A stretch of DNA of 64,000 nt from assembly GCF_001413955.1 (NCBI RefSeq), contig NZ_LCTZ01000002.1, forward strand, positions 1,302,001 through 1,366,000, given 5' to 3'. A program made the translations under genes and the position numbers. Source of the stretch: Flagellimonas eckloniae. Lineage in GTDB: Bacteria; Bacteroidota; Bacteroidia; Flavobacteriales; Flavobacteriaceae. The notes beneath the pieces are model-generated. The model did no database searches and had not been told where the DNA came from. It was given only the letters and a program-made list of their open reading frames with translations. This document shows, piece after piece, positions 8,248 to 17,465 of this stretch; position 1 is the first letter of the stretch; each line of letters starts with the position of its first letter.

Positions 8248-9129
8248 CTATTGGTAGTAAAGTGTTTTTATCATACCATCGGCCAAACCAATCTTGGGGA
8301 CATGTATCTTCTTGGCCCCACTCCATTTTGCTGCTGATAAAAATATTTTTGCAGCCGGTATTATTACATCTGCCCTATCTTGATTCAATCCCAGTTCAGA
8401 AATTCGATCATCGTATTCCATGCTGTTCAAAAAATGATATTGGGCATTAAGCCAAATAAAAGATAGAGGTTGTCCAACTTTTCTACCTGACATTTTATGG
8501 AGTTTGTTTATGTTTCCGCCTGAACCTATTATCTCAACCTTGTCTTCTTTATTAAAATGCGATTCAATCCATTTTTTTATTTCAGCCCAAACAGAATCCT
8601 TGACCAAATCGTTCAAAATTCTTACCGTACCTATTTTAAAGGATTTTGAGGCCAAAAGCTTTCCCTCTTTAAAAACAGTGAATTCCGTACTTCCTCCGCC
8701 AACATCCACATACAAATAAGATTTGTCCTTTTTTATGAGGTCCTTCAAATCTGTTGAGGCTATAATAGATGCTTCTCTCTTCCCATCAATTATATCGATT
8801 TTAATACCGGAATCCTTGAATACCTGCTCTACCAACTCTTGCCCATTGTTAGCTTCACGTAATGCAGAAGTTGCGCAGGCCATATATTTCTCCACACCAT
8901 ATACTTGCATCAATAAATCAAAAGATTTCATTGCCTTCGTCAGCCGTTCTAGATTCCTTTCGGTGATTTCCCCAGAAATGAAAGAATCTTCCCCTAAACG
9001 TATGGGAACTCTTATCAATTCACTTTTTTTAAAAGTTGTTGGTTTATCTTTTTGCTCTATTACGTTGTTTATAAGCAATCTAATTGCATTAGATCCAATG
9101 TCAATTGCAGCAAATTTTCGTATTATCAA
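8248..9129 (-). CDS. ppx: Ppx/GppA phosphatase family protein (exopolyphosphatase)
   Basis: 293 residues with the actin/Hsp70-like ATPase fold. The phosphate-binding loops are AAIDIGSNAIRLLI (about 7-20) and YLYVDVGGGSTEF (about 138-150), plus IIGSGGNI near 200. It is the short N-terminal-only form common in Bacteroidota, lacking the C-terminal HD domain of E. coli Ppx. It removes terminal phosphates from polyphosphate or from pppGpp. It lies ten bases behind ppk1, so synthesis and degradation of polyphosphate are probably co-transcribed. Confidence 0.9.
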   Translation of the reverse strand: MIIRKFAAIDIGSNAIRLLINNVIEQKDKPTTFKKSELIRVPIRLGEDSFISGEITERNLERLTKAMKSFDLLMQVYGVEKYMACATSALREANNGQELVEQVFKDSGIKIDIIDGKREASIIASTDLKDLIKKDKSYLYVDVGGGSTEFTVFKEGKLLASKSFKIGTVRILNDLVKDSVWAEIKKWIESHFNKEDKVEIIGSGGNINKLHKMSGRKVGQPLSFIWLNAQYHFLNSMEYDDRISELGLNQDRADVIIPAAKIFLSAAKWSGAKKIHVPKIGLADGMIKTLYYQ

Positions 9130-9139
9130 TTTAGAAATA

Positions 9140-11221
9140 TTAGGATTCTAGTTTCTTTTGATAGTAATCATACAGTTCAAATTGAGACCTTAACTCCGAT
9201 TCATCAGCTTTTATGCTTCGATATGCGTTGTCCTGTTTTTCTGAAAAAATTCGAGCCTTTAAATTGTCCCTCCAAGAAATATTAAATGTATCCAACAACT
9301 CTTGCTTTATATCCTCATCATAAATTGGACACCCAACTTCTACCCTAAAATCAAGATTTCTGGTCATCCAATCCGCGGATGATATATAAATTTTTGGGTC
9401 TCCCTGATTTCCAAAAATGAATAACCTAGGGTGCTCTAAAAACTTATCCACTATACTAATTGCCTCAATATTTTCGCTCATTCCCTCAACCCCTGGAATT
9501 AAACAGCAAACCCCTCTAATAATCAACTGAACCTTTACGCCAGCCTTGCTCGCCTCATATAATTTATCTACCATCTTATACGATGTAAGGCTGTTCATTT
9601 TAATCTTGATGTAGGCTTCCTTTCCAACAATGGCATTTGCTATCTCGTTATCAATAAGTTTTATAAATGTTGATTTGGTATAATGTGGAGATACTATTAG
9701 GTGTTTGTATTTGTTTATTTTATAGTTGGTTTCGAAAAATTCGAAAACTTTATTCATCTCTTTTAAAATGCCCTCGTGGGCTGTGAACAAGGTATAATCT
9801 GTATAAATTTTAGCAGTAGATTCATTGAAGTTTCCTGTGCTGATAAAACCATATCTTTTAATTCCTTCAGCCTCTTCGCGTTCCACCAAACAAATCTTAC
9901 TGTGCACCTTGAGCCCAGGGACTCCAAAAATCAAGTTGATACCTTCTGCTTGTAATTGATTAGCATACTCAATATTCGCTTGTTCATCAAAACGGGCCTG
10001 TAATTCTATCTGTACGGTTACTTGTTTACCATTTTTCACAGCGTTTATTAATGCTGAAGCTATTTGGCTATCGTTGGCAAGCCGATACACTGTAATTTTT
10101 ATGGCACGCACTTTTGGATCTAAGGCGGCTTCCCTTAAAAACTTGGTAACATATGTGAAGGTATGGTAAGGTGTGTAGATCAAATAATCCTTTAGGGCAA
10201 TCTTATCCAAAAGACTTCCCTTCATACTCAGGCCCTTAACAGGAAGTGGTTCAATTTTTTGATACATCAAATCCTGTCTTCCCAAACTTGGAAAGCCCAT
10301 ATAATCCCTTCTATTATGGTACCTGCCTCCCGGAATGACACTATCGGTATCAATAATGTTCATTTTTTCCTTAAGAAACTGCAAGGTATCCTTATCTATG
10401 TGTTTGTCATAGACAAAGCGAACTGGATCACTAATTTTTCTATGTTCTACGCTTGAAGAGATTTTCTCTATAAAGCTTTTGGTAAGGTCATTGTCAATGT
10501 CCAATTCAGCATCACGGGTAATTTTTATCATATGGGCTGTAATGGATTCAAACTCAAACATGGTGAACACACTATCCAAACAAAACCGGATAAGGTCATC
10601 TAAAATGATGATGTAATTTTTTTCTCCTTGTTTGGGAAGCTCAATAAATCGGTCAATGCCTTTGGGTATTTCAATTAGGGCATATCTATTGTTTCCATAG
10701 GTTCCAAGTGCTTCGTCGTTCTTCATTACCATTTTTACTGCCAAGTAAGCAGCTGTGTCCTTTAACAATGGAAATTCTGTTAGGTCGTTTAAGATAATGG
10801 TCATCAACTCTTGGTTGACTTTTTTGAAGAAGTACTCCCTTATAAACTCGGCTTGACTTTCATCAACCTCACTTTCATCTATAATAAAAATGTTCTCCGT
10901 TTTAAGTTCTTCTTCAATGCTATTTAGGATCTCAAGACTTCTGGCTTGTTGTGCAATTACAATCTTTGTGATTTCTTCCAACAGGTCTTGGGCCCTTTCA
11001 CCCCCTAAAACACTTTTACCTTTTTTACCAGCATCCACTATACGTTTTACAGTGGCATATCTAACCTTAAAAAATTCATCTAGGTTGTTACTGAAAATTC
11101 CCAAAAACCTGAGACGATCTATCAACGGTACTTTTTTGTCCGCGCTCTCCTGAAGCACCCTCGCATTAAAGTGTAACCAACTGATTTCTCTATTTATATA
11201 TTCGTTCTTTACTTTGACCAT
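9140..11221 (-). CDS. ppk1: Polyphosphate kinase 1
   Basis: 693 residues with the full PPK1 architecture: N-terminal helical domain beginning YINREISWLHFNARV, head domain, and two phospholipase-D-like C-terminal domains. The autophosphorylated His lies in KVHSKICLV (about residue 439) and the second essential His in EHPRLFIFGN (about 597); STGNFNESTA and SADWMTRNLDFRVE are also conserved. It reversibly makes polyphosphate from ATP at the membrane or in the cytoplasm. It starts immediately after the sixA stop and precedes ppx, forming a sixA-ppk1-ppx operon. Confidence 0.96.
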   Translation of the reverse strand: MVKVKNEYINREISWLHFNARVLQESADKKVPLIDRLRFLGIFSNNLDEFFKVRYATVKRIVDAGKKGKSVLGGERAQDLLEEITKIVIAQQARSLEILNSIEEELKTENIFIIDESEVDESQAEFIREYFFKKVNQELMTIILNDLTEFPLLKDTAAYLAVKMVMKNDEALGTYGNNRYALIEIPKGIDRFIELPKQGEKNYIIILDDLIRFCLDSVFTMFEFESITAHMIKITRDAELDIDNDLTKSFIEKISSSVEHRKISDPVRFVYDKHIDKDTLQFLKEKMNIIDTDSVIPGGRYHNRRDYMGFPSLGRQDLMYQKIEPLPVKGLSMKGSLLDKIALKDYLIYTPYHTFTYVTKFLREAALDPKVRAIKITVYRLANDSQIASALINAVKNGKQVTVQIELQARFDEQANIEYANQLQAEGINLIFGVPGLKVHSKICLVEREEAEGIKRYGFISTGNFNESTAKIYTDYTLFTAHEGILKEMNKVFEFFETNYKINKYKHLIVSPHYTKSTFIKLIDNEIANAIVGKEAYIKIKMNSLTSYKMVDKLYEASKAGVKVQLIIRGVCCLIPGVEGMSENIEAISIVDKFLEHPRLFIFGNQGDPKIYISSADWMTRNLDFRVEVGCPIYDEDIKQELLDTFNISWRDNLKARIFSEKQDNAYRSIKADESELRSQFELYDYYQKKLES

Positions 11222-11710
11222 TTACTGCTTTAAGTGTTTTGGGAAAATAACTTGCTCCGTAGCCCCTTTTGAAATTCCAGACCATTCTGCGACATCAAAT
11301 TTAATCTGTACAAGTCCGGAAGTGGGAACATTTTCAATATACTGATCTCCCCAAGAATTTGCAAGGGAAGTGTACGCATAATTATGACCGAAAATCATTA
11401 CAGTATTCAATTTGTTATCTAAACTTTCAACAAAACTTTGTACACTTTGTCCTGAAAAATCATAAAGAGCCTCATTAACTTGAAAATCATTCAAACTAAA
11501 ACCTAGGTTACGCATAAAAATCATGCTGGTATGTAGAGCGCGGTTTGCAGGACTGGAATATGCGAAATCTATAACACAGTTTTCATTTTTAAATCTCTCA
11601 GCTACTAAATGAGCATCGTTGATTCCCCGTTCTTTGAGGGGTCTATCTTTATCCGATACCTCGTAATCCCATGAGGATTTTCCATGTCTTACCAAGACAA
11701 TTGTTTTCAT
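11222..11710 (-). CDS. SixA-type histidine phosphatase family protein
   Basis: 162 residues from ATG 11710 (MKTIVLVRHGKSSW); an ATG six codons earlier gives a charged extension that is less likely. The RHG motif near residue 9, DRPLKERG and the second catalytic His in IFGHN near 110 place it in the histidine phosphatase superfamily, short SixA-like branch. SixA removes phosphate from phosphohistidine proteins. The gene directly precedes ppk1 with no gap, so a link to phosphate metabolism is plausible, but its substrate is unknown. Confidence 0.85.
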   Translation of the reverse strand: MKTIVLVRHGKSSWDYEVSDKDRPLKERGINDAHLVAERFKNENCVIDFAYSSPANRALHTSMIFMRNLGFSLNDFQVNEALYDFSGQSVQSFVESLDNKLNTVMIFGHNYAYTSLANSWGDQYIENVPTSGLVQIKFDVAEWSGISKGATEQVIFPKHLKQ

Positions 11711-11777
11711 TTTTATCTTTTTTATCATCCATCAAGTACTTAAAAATGGATTTGATAGTGAATTTCAGTACAAAAAT

Positions 11778-12425
11778 TTAGGGTTGTAAGCGTTCTATCT
11801 TCCAATTTAGGTCTTCCTGCAAAGTATATCTAATCCTATCATGAAGACGATTTGGGCGCCCTTGCCAAAACTCCATTGCAATGGGTCTCACTAAATATCC
11901 TCCCCATTGTTCTGGTCTTTCAATCTCTTTCCCCTGATGTTTCTTTTCCAACGCAATCAATTTGGCTTCCAGTAGCTCTCTTGATTCTATTACTTCACTT
12001 TGGTTGGAAACTATGGCACCTAGCTGACTTCCAACAGGTCTGGATTCAAAATAGCCATCTGATAGATTTTCTGCCAATTTCTCCGCTTGGCCTTTTATGA
12101 TAACTTGACGTTCCAGATTTGGCCAAAAAAATGATAGGCAAACCGATGGGTTCTCTTTGATGGCTTTGCCTTTTTCGCTCTGGTAATTGGTATAAAAAAT
12201 GAATCCTTCATGAGTGTAACGCTTCATTAAAACAACCCTATTTTTTGGGTATCCGTCCAAACCAATGGTTGAGACCGTCATTGCATTGGGCTCCTCCAAT
12301 CCATCAGTAGCTTCCACCTCATAAAACCACTTTTGAAATTGCTCAAAAGGGTTTTCCTTAATGGAGTTTTCCATTAGTTCACTCTTTTCGTATGATTTTC
12401 GATAGCTACTTAAATCTTTTTGCAT
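11778..12425 (-). CDS. pdxH: Pyridoxamine 5'-phosphate oxidase
   Basis: 215 residues from ATG 12425 (MQKDLSSYRKSYEKSEL), the usual N-terminus; an extended frame to 12458 is not needed. FMN/PLP-binding blocks include MTVSTIGLDGYPKNRVVLMK, GFIFYTNYQSEKGKAI, SRPVGSQLGAIVSNQS, and the C-terminal WQGRPNRLHDR that contacts PLP. It oxidises pyridoxamine- or pyridoxine-phosphate to pyridoxal phosphate in the cytosol. The neighbours are unrelated, and it looks monocistronic. Confidence 0.95.
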   Translation of the reverse strand: MQKDLSSYRKSYEKSELMENSIKENPFEQFQKWFYEVEATDGLEEPNAMTVSTIGLDGYPKNRVVLMKRYTHEGFIFYTNYQSEKGKAIKENPSVCLSFFWPNLERQVIIKGQAEKLAENLSDGYFESRPVGSQLGAIVSNQSEVIESRELLEAKLIALEKKHQGKEIERPEQWGGYLVRPIAMEFWQGRPNRLHDRIRYTLQEDLNWKIERLQP

Positions 12426-12509
12426 AATCCACAAATAGGAATACACAAATTTCAGCAAAAGAAAGGAGATTAAAAAAGGTTGACGCTCTTTGTTTTACTA
12501 ACTTAAAAG

Positions 12510-13415
12510 CTAAATATCAAAGGATTTACCGTCATCCGCCAATTCTACATGAGGAAATACTTGCAACGCTTCCTCTTTAAACAGGTCAATGGACTTATAT
12601 CTTGTAGAATAGTGTCCCAGAATGAGGTTCCCTGCACTGGCCTTTAAAGCAATTTGAGCAGCTTGTTTGGCCGTGGCATGCTTTGTTTTTTGGCAAAGAC
12701 CGGAATCTTTTTCCAAAAAAGTGGACTCATGATATAATGTGTTTACGTTCTTAATTAAGGGTAAGATAGCTTCCTTATAGGCCGTATCACTACAAAAAGC
12801 ATAGCTTTTTGGTTCTGGCGGGTCTAGAGTCAATGCTATATTAGAAATTACTTTTCCATTTTCAGAAATACCGTCCGCCCCATTCTTGATTTTATGATAT
12901 TGACTTCTGTCTATTTTAAGTTTCTCGGTGGCATCAACATCCAATGTTCTAGGAAGCGGCTTTTCCTCAAACAAAAAACCATTGGTATAGACTCTGTGAT
13001 CTAAAGGGATTGTGCGCACACTAACTTGTTCGTCTTCAAAAATAAGCTCTGATTCTTTGGAATTCAGTTCATGGAAAATTAAAGGATAATTGGTCCAGGA
13101 ATCTCCCAATTTTAAAAGCAACGTAACGGCTTCCTTTATTCCTTTTGGGCCGTAAATATGCATTTCCGTTTCCCTTCCTAGCAGTCTAAATGTTGAAATC
13201 AAACCAGGCAATCCAAAAAAATGGTCCCCGTGCAGGTGGGATATGAAAATATGTTTGATTCTGGAAAACTTTATTTTACATTTTCTGAGTTGTACCTGAG
13301 TTCCTTCACCACAATCAATTAAAAACAAATGATTCCTCACTTGAAGAACTTGTGAGGTTGGGTTTGTGAATGTTCTAGGGGTAGCGGAATAGCATCCAAG
13401 AATAGTTAATTTCAT
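12510..13415 (-). CDS. rnz: Ribonuclease Z
   Basis: 301 residues, metallo-beta-lactamase fold. The zinc motif FISHLHGDHFFGLPG lies near 59-73; further ligands are in FCSDTAY, YHESTF, KHATAKQAA and the C-terminal LGHYSTRYK. RNase Z cuts the 3' trailer from tRNA precursors lacking an encoded CCA. ATG 13415 overlaps the stop of the upstream STAS-like gene (ATGA), indicating translational coupling. The length is normal for the short form. Confidence 0.95.
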   Translation of the reverse strand: MKLTILGCYSATPRTFTNPTSQVLQVRNHLFLIDCGEGTQVQLRKCKIKFSRIKHIFISHLHGDHFFGLPGLISTFRLLGRETEMHIYGPKGIKEAVTLLLKLGDSWTNYPLIFHELNSKESELIFEDEQVSVRTIPLDHRVYTNGFLFEEKPLPRTLDVDATEKLKIDRSQYHKIKNGADGISENGKVISNIALTLDPPEPKSYAFCSDTAYKEAILPLIKNVNTLYHESTFLEKDSGLCQKTKHATAKQAAQIALKASAGNLILGHYSTRYKSIDLFKEEALQVFPHVELADDGKSFDI

Positions 13416-13744
13416 ATTCCCAAGTCCCGTTCTATTTCTTCCATTTCAATAAGGTCTCTGGCTTCCTGTAGAGTTGGCACAACGCTAATTTTGTCCGTTA
13501 TTTCATTGAAAGAAACCTTATTGGTAACCAAAACAAAGGATTTGTTGGCATTTTTATGGGTATTGGAGATTTCCAAGAACTCCAAAATATCCCCCGAAGT
13601 TAATTTGCTAAAAGAAAATAAGTTTACAACAATGTTGTCATGCTTTAATTTAGGATAGGCCTTCTCCAAATTCTCCAAGAATGTGGCAATTGAGATTTTT
13701 TCTTGAAAAACCATTGTTGTTGTACCTTCTTTATTAAAAACCAT
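13412..13744 (-). CDS. Small STAS-like protein coupled to ribonuclease Z
   Basis: 110 residues. The pattern NIVVNLFSFSKLTSGDILEF (strand, then a helix where an anti-sigma antagonist would have its Ser loop) followed by SFVLVTNKV and VPTLQEARDLIEMEE fits a STAS fold, though the classic phosphorylatable DSS/DST triplet is replaced by LTSGD. The end EMEEIERDLG is acidic. It lies between pyrB (one-base gap) and rnz (four-base overlap). No function is established; roles as an antagonist or an rnz regulator are speculative. Start ATG 13744 fits the pyrB spacing. Confidence 0.75.
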   Translation of the reverse strand: MVFNKEGTTTMVFQEKISIATFLENLEKAYPKLKHDNIVVNLFSFSKLTSGDILEFLEISNTHKNANKSFVLVTNKVSFNEITDKISVVPTLQEARDLIEMEEIERDLGI

Positions 13745-13745
13745 C

Positions 13746-14672
13746 TTATTTTATTTTTGCCGCTAATAAATAGATTACTGCCATGCGAATGGCCACCCCG
13801 TTCTCAACCTGCTCCAATATAATGGATTGATTGGAATCTGCAACATCACTTGTAATTTCTACCCCTCTATTTATTGGTCCAGGATGCATGATTACAATTT
13901 GCTTGTTCAAGCTGTTCAATAGCTTTTTGGTTACCCCAAATTGTTGGGTATACTCTCGTGTTGAAGGGAAATAACTAATATCCATTCGCTCGTTTTGCAC
14001 ACGTAGCATATTTGCTACATCACACCATTCCAAAGCCTTTCTTAAGTCAGTTTCAACCTTCACTCCTAGCGACTCAATATGCTTGGGAAGTAATGTTCTT
14101 GGTCCACATACTTTCACATTAGCTCCTTGTAATTTTAAAGCAAAGATATTGGAGAGTGCTACTCGGGAATGTAAAATATCACCAACTATCACAATGTTTT
14201 TACCTCCAACATCTCCAAGCTTTTCTCTTATGGAATAGGTGTCCAACAATGCCTGGGTTGGATGTTCATGGGCTCCGTCTCCAGCATTTATTATGGACGC
14301 ATCCACATGTTTTGAGAGAAATATTCCTGCTCCTGGGTTTGGATGGCGCATCACCACCATATCCACTTTCATAGAAAGAATGTTGTTTACGGTATCTATG
14401 AGTGTCTCCCCCTTTTTAACGGATGACTGCGAAGCAGAGAAATTAATGACATCTGCTGACAGTCGTTTCTCAGCCAATTCAAAAGAGAGTTTTGTGCGCG
14501 TACTGTTTTCAAAGAAAATATTCGCTATTGTTATATCCCTAAGTGTAGGTACTTTTTTAATAGAACGATTAATGACTTCTTTAAAATGGTCTGCTGTTTC
14601 AAAAATGAGGTCGATATCCTTTTTGTTCAGATACTTAATTCCTAGTAAGTGATTTACACTTAATTCACTCAT
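13746..14672 (-). CDS. pyrB: Aspartate carbamoyltransferase catalytic subunit
   Basis: 308 residues. The carbamoyl-phosphate loop FFENSTRTKLSFE lies near 52-64, with the HPNPGAG and GDGAHEHPTQALLDT blocks and the aspartate-binding HPGPINRGVEI near 265. It catalyses the committed step of pyrimidine synthesis. It starts six bases after pyrR on the same strand, so it is controlled from the pyrR promoter. No pyrI-like regulatory subunit is encoded next to it, which suggests an unregulated trimer or one controlled through PyrR. Confidence 0.96.
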   Translation of the reverse strand: MSELSVNHLLGIKYLNKKDIDLIFETADHFKEVINRSIKKVPTLRDITIANIFFENSTRTKLSFELAEKRLSADVINFSASQSSVKKGETLIDTVNNILSMKVDMVVMRHPNPGAGIFLSKHVDASIINAGDGAHEHPTQALLDTYSIREKLGDVGGKNIVIVGDILHSRVALSNIFALKLQGANVKVCGPRTLLPKHIESLGVKVETDLRKALEWCDVANMLRVQNERMDISYFPSTREYTQQFGVTKKLLNSLNKQIVIMHPGPINRGVEITSDVADSNQSIILEQVENGVAIRMAVIYLLAAKIK

Positions 14673-14678
14673 TTTAAT

Positions 14679-15218
14679 TTATTTGCTTACTAAATACACA
14701 ATATCTTTTCCGTCATTTTCCTCCCACATCACCTTTACTTTTTCTTCATTTATAGCATCTACCTGCCTCCCCCTATAATTCGGTTGGATTGGTAAATGTC
14801 TACTAAACCTTCTATCGATTAAGGTTAACAATTCAATATCAGATGGTCTTCCAAAGGATTGAATTGCCGTTAAAGCAGCTCGTATGCTTCTTCCAGTGTA
14901 CAGCACATCATCAATAAAAACCACATTTCTGTCCTCTACCAAAAAATCTATTTTGGTCGTATTGGCTTCCAAGGTTTTTTCACCTCGCCTAAAATCGTCC
15001 CTATAGAAGGTTATATCCAAGGAGCCAAGGTCTATGTTCTTTACTTTATACTCTTCTTTCAGGATTTTTGTCAATCGTTCTGCTAGAAAAATACCTCTAG
15101 GCTGGAGTCCTATAAGTGCGGTATTCGTGAAGTCTAGGTGGTTTTCTAAAAGTTGACAAGCCAACCGGTGCAGTATTATGTTGATTTCTTTTGAAGTAAG
15201 AAGTACTTTTTCACTCAT
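14679..15218 (-). CDS. pyrR: Bifunctional pyrimidine operon regulator PyrR / uracil phosphoribosyltransferase
   Basis: 179 residues of the type I phosphoribosyltransferase fold. The PRPP-binding loop is VVFIDDVLYTGRSIRAAL (about 99-116); ALIGLQPRGIFLAERL and DITFYRDDFRR match PyrR, and the Arg-rich VDAINEEKVKV end is also typical. In Gram-positive bacteria PyrR binds UMP and a pyr mRNA leader. Here the leader is short and I see no clear antiterminator, so regulation by attenuation is not demonstrated. First gene of the pyrR-pyrB-STAS-rnz operon. Confidence 0.93.
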   Translation of the reverse strand: MSEKVLLTSKEINIILHRLACQLLENHLDFTNTALIGLQPRGIFLAERLTKILKEEYKVKNIDLGSLDITFYRDDFRRGEKTLEANTTKIDFLVEDRNVVFIDDVLYTGRSIRAALTAIQSFGRPSDIELLTLIDRRFSRHLPIQPNYRGRQVDAINEEKVKVMWEENDGKDIVYLVSK

Positions 15219-15245
15219 TTGCTATGCGACCGACTCATTTGTATG

Positions 15246-15279
15246 CAAAAGTAAACAATTCTGCAAAAAGGAAAACAAC
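15246..15279 (-). promoter_or_regulatory. Candidate promoter of pyrR-pyrB
   Basis: On the minus strand TACTTTTG (15253 to 15246) matches TAnnTTTG, and GTTG (15279 to 15276) lies 22 bases upstream as a three-of-four -33 match. It sits between the rpsA terminator and the pyrR start, giving a leader of roughly 20 bases. That is too short for classic PyrR attenuation. Confidence 0.45.
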
Positions 15280-15281
15280 AT

Positions 15282-15310
15282 AAAAAAAGCCCCGATTTTA
15301 CAATCGAGGC
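15282..15310 (-). terminator. Rho-independent terminator of rpsA
   Basis: On the minus strand GCCTCGATT, a four-base loop, then AATCGGGGC followed by seven T. The nine-base stem has one G-T wobble. It lies 29 bases after the rpsA stop and separates rpsA from pyrR. Confidence 0.85.
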
Positions 15311-15338
15311 TCAAAACTTATACTGATAAAATTATAGC

Positions 15339-17207
15339 TTACTTCTTTTTAGAATCTGCTTCCATTTTATCTTTCAACGCTTGCAATTGCGAGTTTGCAT
15401 CACCAAGAGTGGTTTTGGACTCCTCTGCAGAAGCAGCAGCCTTTCTTTTAGCTGTGCTTACGTTGCGTTCTTCTTGTTCTCTAAAGATTGCCGTATGACT
15501 TGCTACCACACGTTTAAAATCTTTATTGAACTCAATGATCTTAAATTCTACTTCTTCACCTTTGCCAACTTTCTTGCCATCTTCTTTCTCCATGTGTCTT
15601 GAAGGAACAAATCCTACAATATCCTCATTGAAGTTAACGGTAGCTCCCTTATCAACAATCTCTGCAATCGCTGCTTTGTGAACAGTTCCTTCTGCAAACT
15701 CAGCAGAATATTTGTCCCAAGGATTCTCGGTAGTTTGCTTATGACCAAGGCTTAATTTGCGTCCTTCAACATCCAATTCCAACACTTCAACTTCCAAAGT
15801 ATCACCAACGGCTACAAATTCTGATGGGTGCTTAATTTTCTTGGTCCAAGAAAGATCAGAAATATAGATCAATCCATCAATTCCTTCTTCCATTTCTACA
15901 AACACACCAAAATTGGTAAAGTTTCTAACAATTCCTTTGTGTCTAGAACCTACAGGGTATTTAGAAGTAATATCCGTCCATGGGTCTGGAGTTGATTGTT
16001 TGATACCTAACGACATCTTACGATCTTCTCTATCCAAGGTCAATACAACTGCTTCAACCTCATCTCCAACGCTTACGAAATCCTGAGCGGAACGTAAGTG
16101 AGTTGACCATGACATTTCAGAAACGTGGATCAATCCTTCTACACCTTCGGCAACTTCAATAAAGGCACCGTAGTCAGCAATAACCACAACCTTACCTTTA
16201 ACTTTATCGCCAATTTTTATTTCATCACCCAATGCATCCCATGGATGTTTCTCCAATTGTTTAAGACCTAATTGGATTCTTGATTTGTTATCATCAAAAT
16301 CAAGGATTACCACATTTAATTTCTGGTCTAGTTCAACAACTTCATTTGGATGGTTTATTCTACTCCAAGAAAGATCTGTAATGTGAATCAATCCATCAAC
16401 ACCACCAAGGTCAATAAAGACACCATATGAAGTAACGTTCTTAACGATACCTTCCAATACTTGTCCTTTTTCAAGCTGACCAATGATTTCCTTCTTCTGT
16501 TCTTCAATATCCGCTTCAATCAACGCTTTGTGTGAAACAACTACGTTCTTGAACTCATGATTGATCTTAACCACCTTGAATTCCATGGTCTTACCAACAT
16601 ACTGATCGTAATCACGGATAGGTTTAACATCAATTTGAGATCCTGGTAAGAAAGCCTCAATTCCAAATACATCTACGATCATACCTCCTTTGGTTCTGCA
16701 TTTTACAAAACCTTGAACAATCTCTTCTTTGTCATGGGCAGCATTAACTCTGTCCCAAGCCATGATTGTTCTTGCCTTTCTGTGAGACAGTACCAGTTGC
16801 CCAGTTTTGTCTTCACGGATATCTATAAGTACCTCAACTTTATCGCCAACCTTAAGGTCTGGATTGTAACGGAACTCGTTCAATGAAATAACACCTTCAG
16901 ACTTTGCATTGATATCAATGATAGCCTCACGGTCTGTCATGTGAACTACTTTTCCTTGAACCACTTCTTCATCAGCGGTATCAACAAAATTTTCCTCTAC
17001 AAGTTCTTCAAATTCCTTAAGCTTTGTATCGTCTACGCGCTCAATTCCTTCTTCGTACTTTTCCCAGTCAAAATTTTCTAAATATTCTTGGGGGTCTTGT
17101 TTTGGAGTTTCTTCCTTGGGTTCGCTAACCTCTTGAGATGTTTCGGTAGCTTCTAGTTGGGCTTCGGTATTTTCCAATACCTCGACTTCTTTTTTTTCTT
17201 CAGCCAT
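15339..17207 (-). CDS. rpsA: 30S ribosomal protein S1
   Basis: 622 residues. An acidic N-terminal extension of about 60 residues is followed by six S1/OB-fold repeats, with recognisable cores GIVKNVTSYGVFIDLGGVDG, GKVVVIADYGAFIEVAEGVE and GIVRNFTNFGVFVEMEEGID, and more divergent first, second and sixth repeats. The tail is Lys/Ala-rich. S1 binds mRNA and helps initiation on leaders with weak Shine-Dalgarno sites, which fits Bacteroidota. It has its own strong promoter with a leader of about 105 bases and its own terminator. The extended N-terminus (VLENTEAQLEATETSQEVSE) is common in the phylum. Confidence 0.97.
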   Translation of the reverse strand: MAEEKKEVEVLENTEAQLEATETSQEVSEPKEETPKQDPQEYLENFDWEKYEEGIERVDDTKLKEFEELVEENFVDTADEEVVQGKVVHMTDREAIIDINAKSEGVISLNEFRYNPDLKVGDKVEVLIDIREDKTGQLVLSHRKARTIMAWDRVNAAHDKEEIVQGFVKCRTKGGMIVDVFGIEAFLPGSQIDVKPIRDYDQYVGKTMEFKVVKINHEFKNVVVSHKALIEADIEEQKKEIIGQLEKGQVLEGIVKNVTSYGVFIDLGGVDGLIHITDLSWSRINHPNEVVELDQKLNVVILDFDDNKSRIQLGLKQLEKHPWDALGDEIKIGDKVKGKVVVIADYGAFIEVAEGVEGLIHVSEMSWSTHLRSAQDFVSVGDEVEAVVLTLDREDRKMSLGIKQSTPDPWTDITSKYPVGSRHKGIVRNFTNFGVFVEMEEGIDGLIYISDLSWTKKIKHPSEFVAVGDTLEVEVLELDVEGRKLSLGHKQTTENPWDKYSAEFAEGTVHKAAIAEIVDKGATVNFNEDIVGFVPSRHMEKEDGKKVGKGEEVEFKIIEFNKDFKRVVASHTAIFREQEERNVSTAKRKAAASAEESKTTLGDANSQLQALKDKMEADSKKK

Positions 17208-17319
17208 GTGCTGATTTAAATTTGTATTCTACAATTTTACAAGAGCTAAACGATTATTGCAGAAGTTGTTAAATTATGTTTATTTCCCTTTTTCTCTTGT
17301 TATTCGTTAAAAAGGAGTG

Positions 17320-17350
17320 CAAAAATACAATTAATTACTTGTTTTACAAA
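17320..17350 (-). promoter_or_regulatory. Strong rpsA promoter (-33 TTTG, -7 TATTTTTG)
   Basis: On the minus strand TTTG (17350 to 17347), a 19-base spacer, then TATTTTTG (17327 to 17320). Both elements and the spacing match the Bacteroidota housekeeping promoter exactly. The predicted start near 17313 gives an rpsA leader of about 105 bases, longer than others here and possibly a site for S1 autoregulation. Confidence 0.7.
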
Positions 17351-17465
17351 CCCATAGGGTCCACTTATTTAATTGTGATAATAATTAGCATGAATTTCTG
17401 CTAAAATGTGACTTTTATACATATATTGTTTCTTAATATTAACCATTAAAACAATTGAGAAAATT

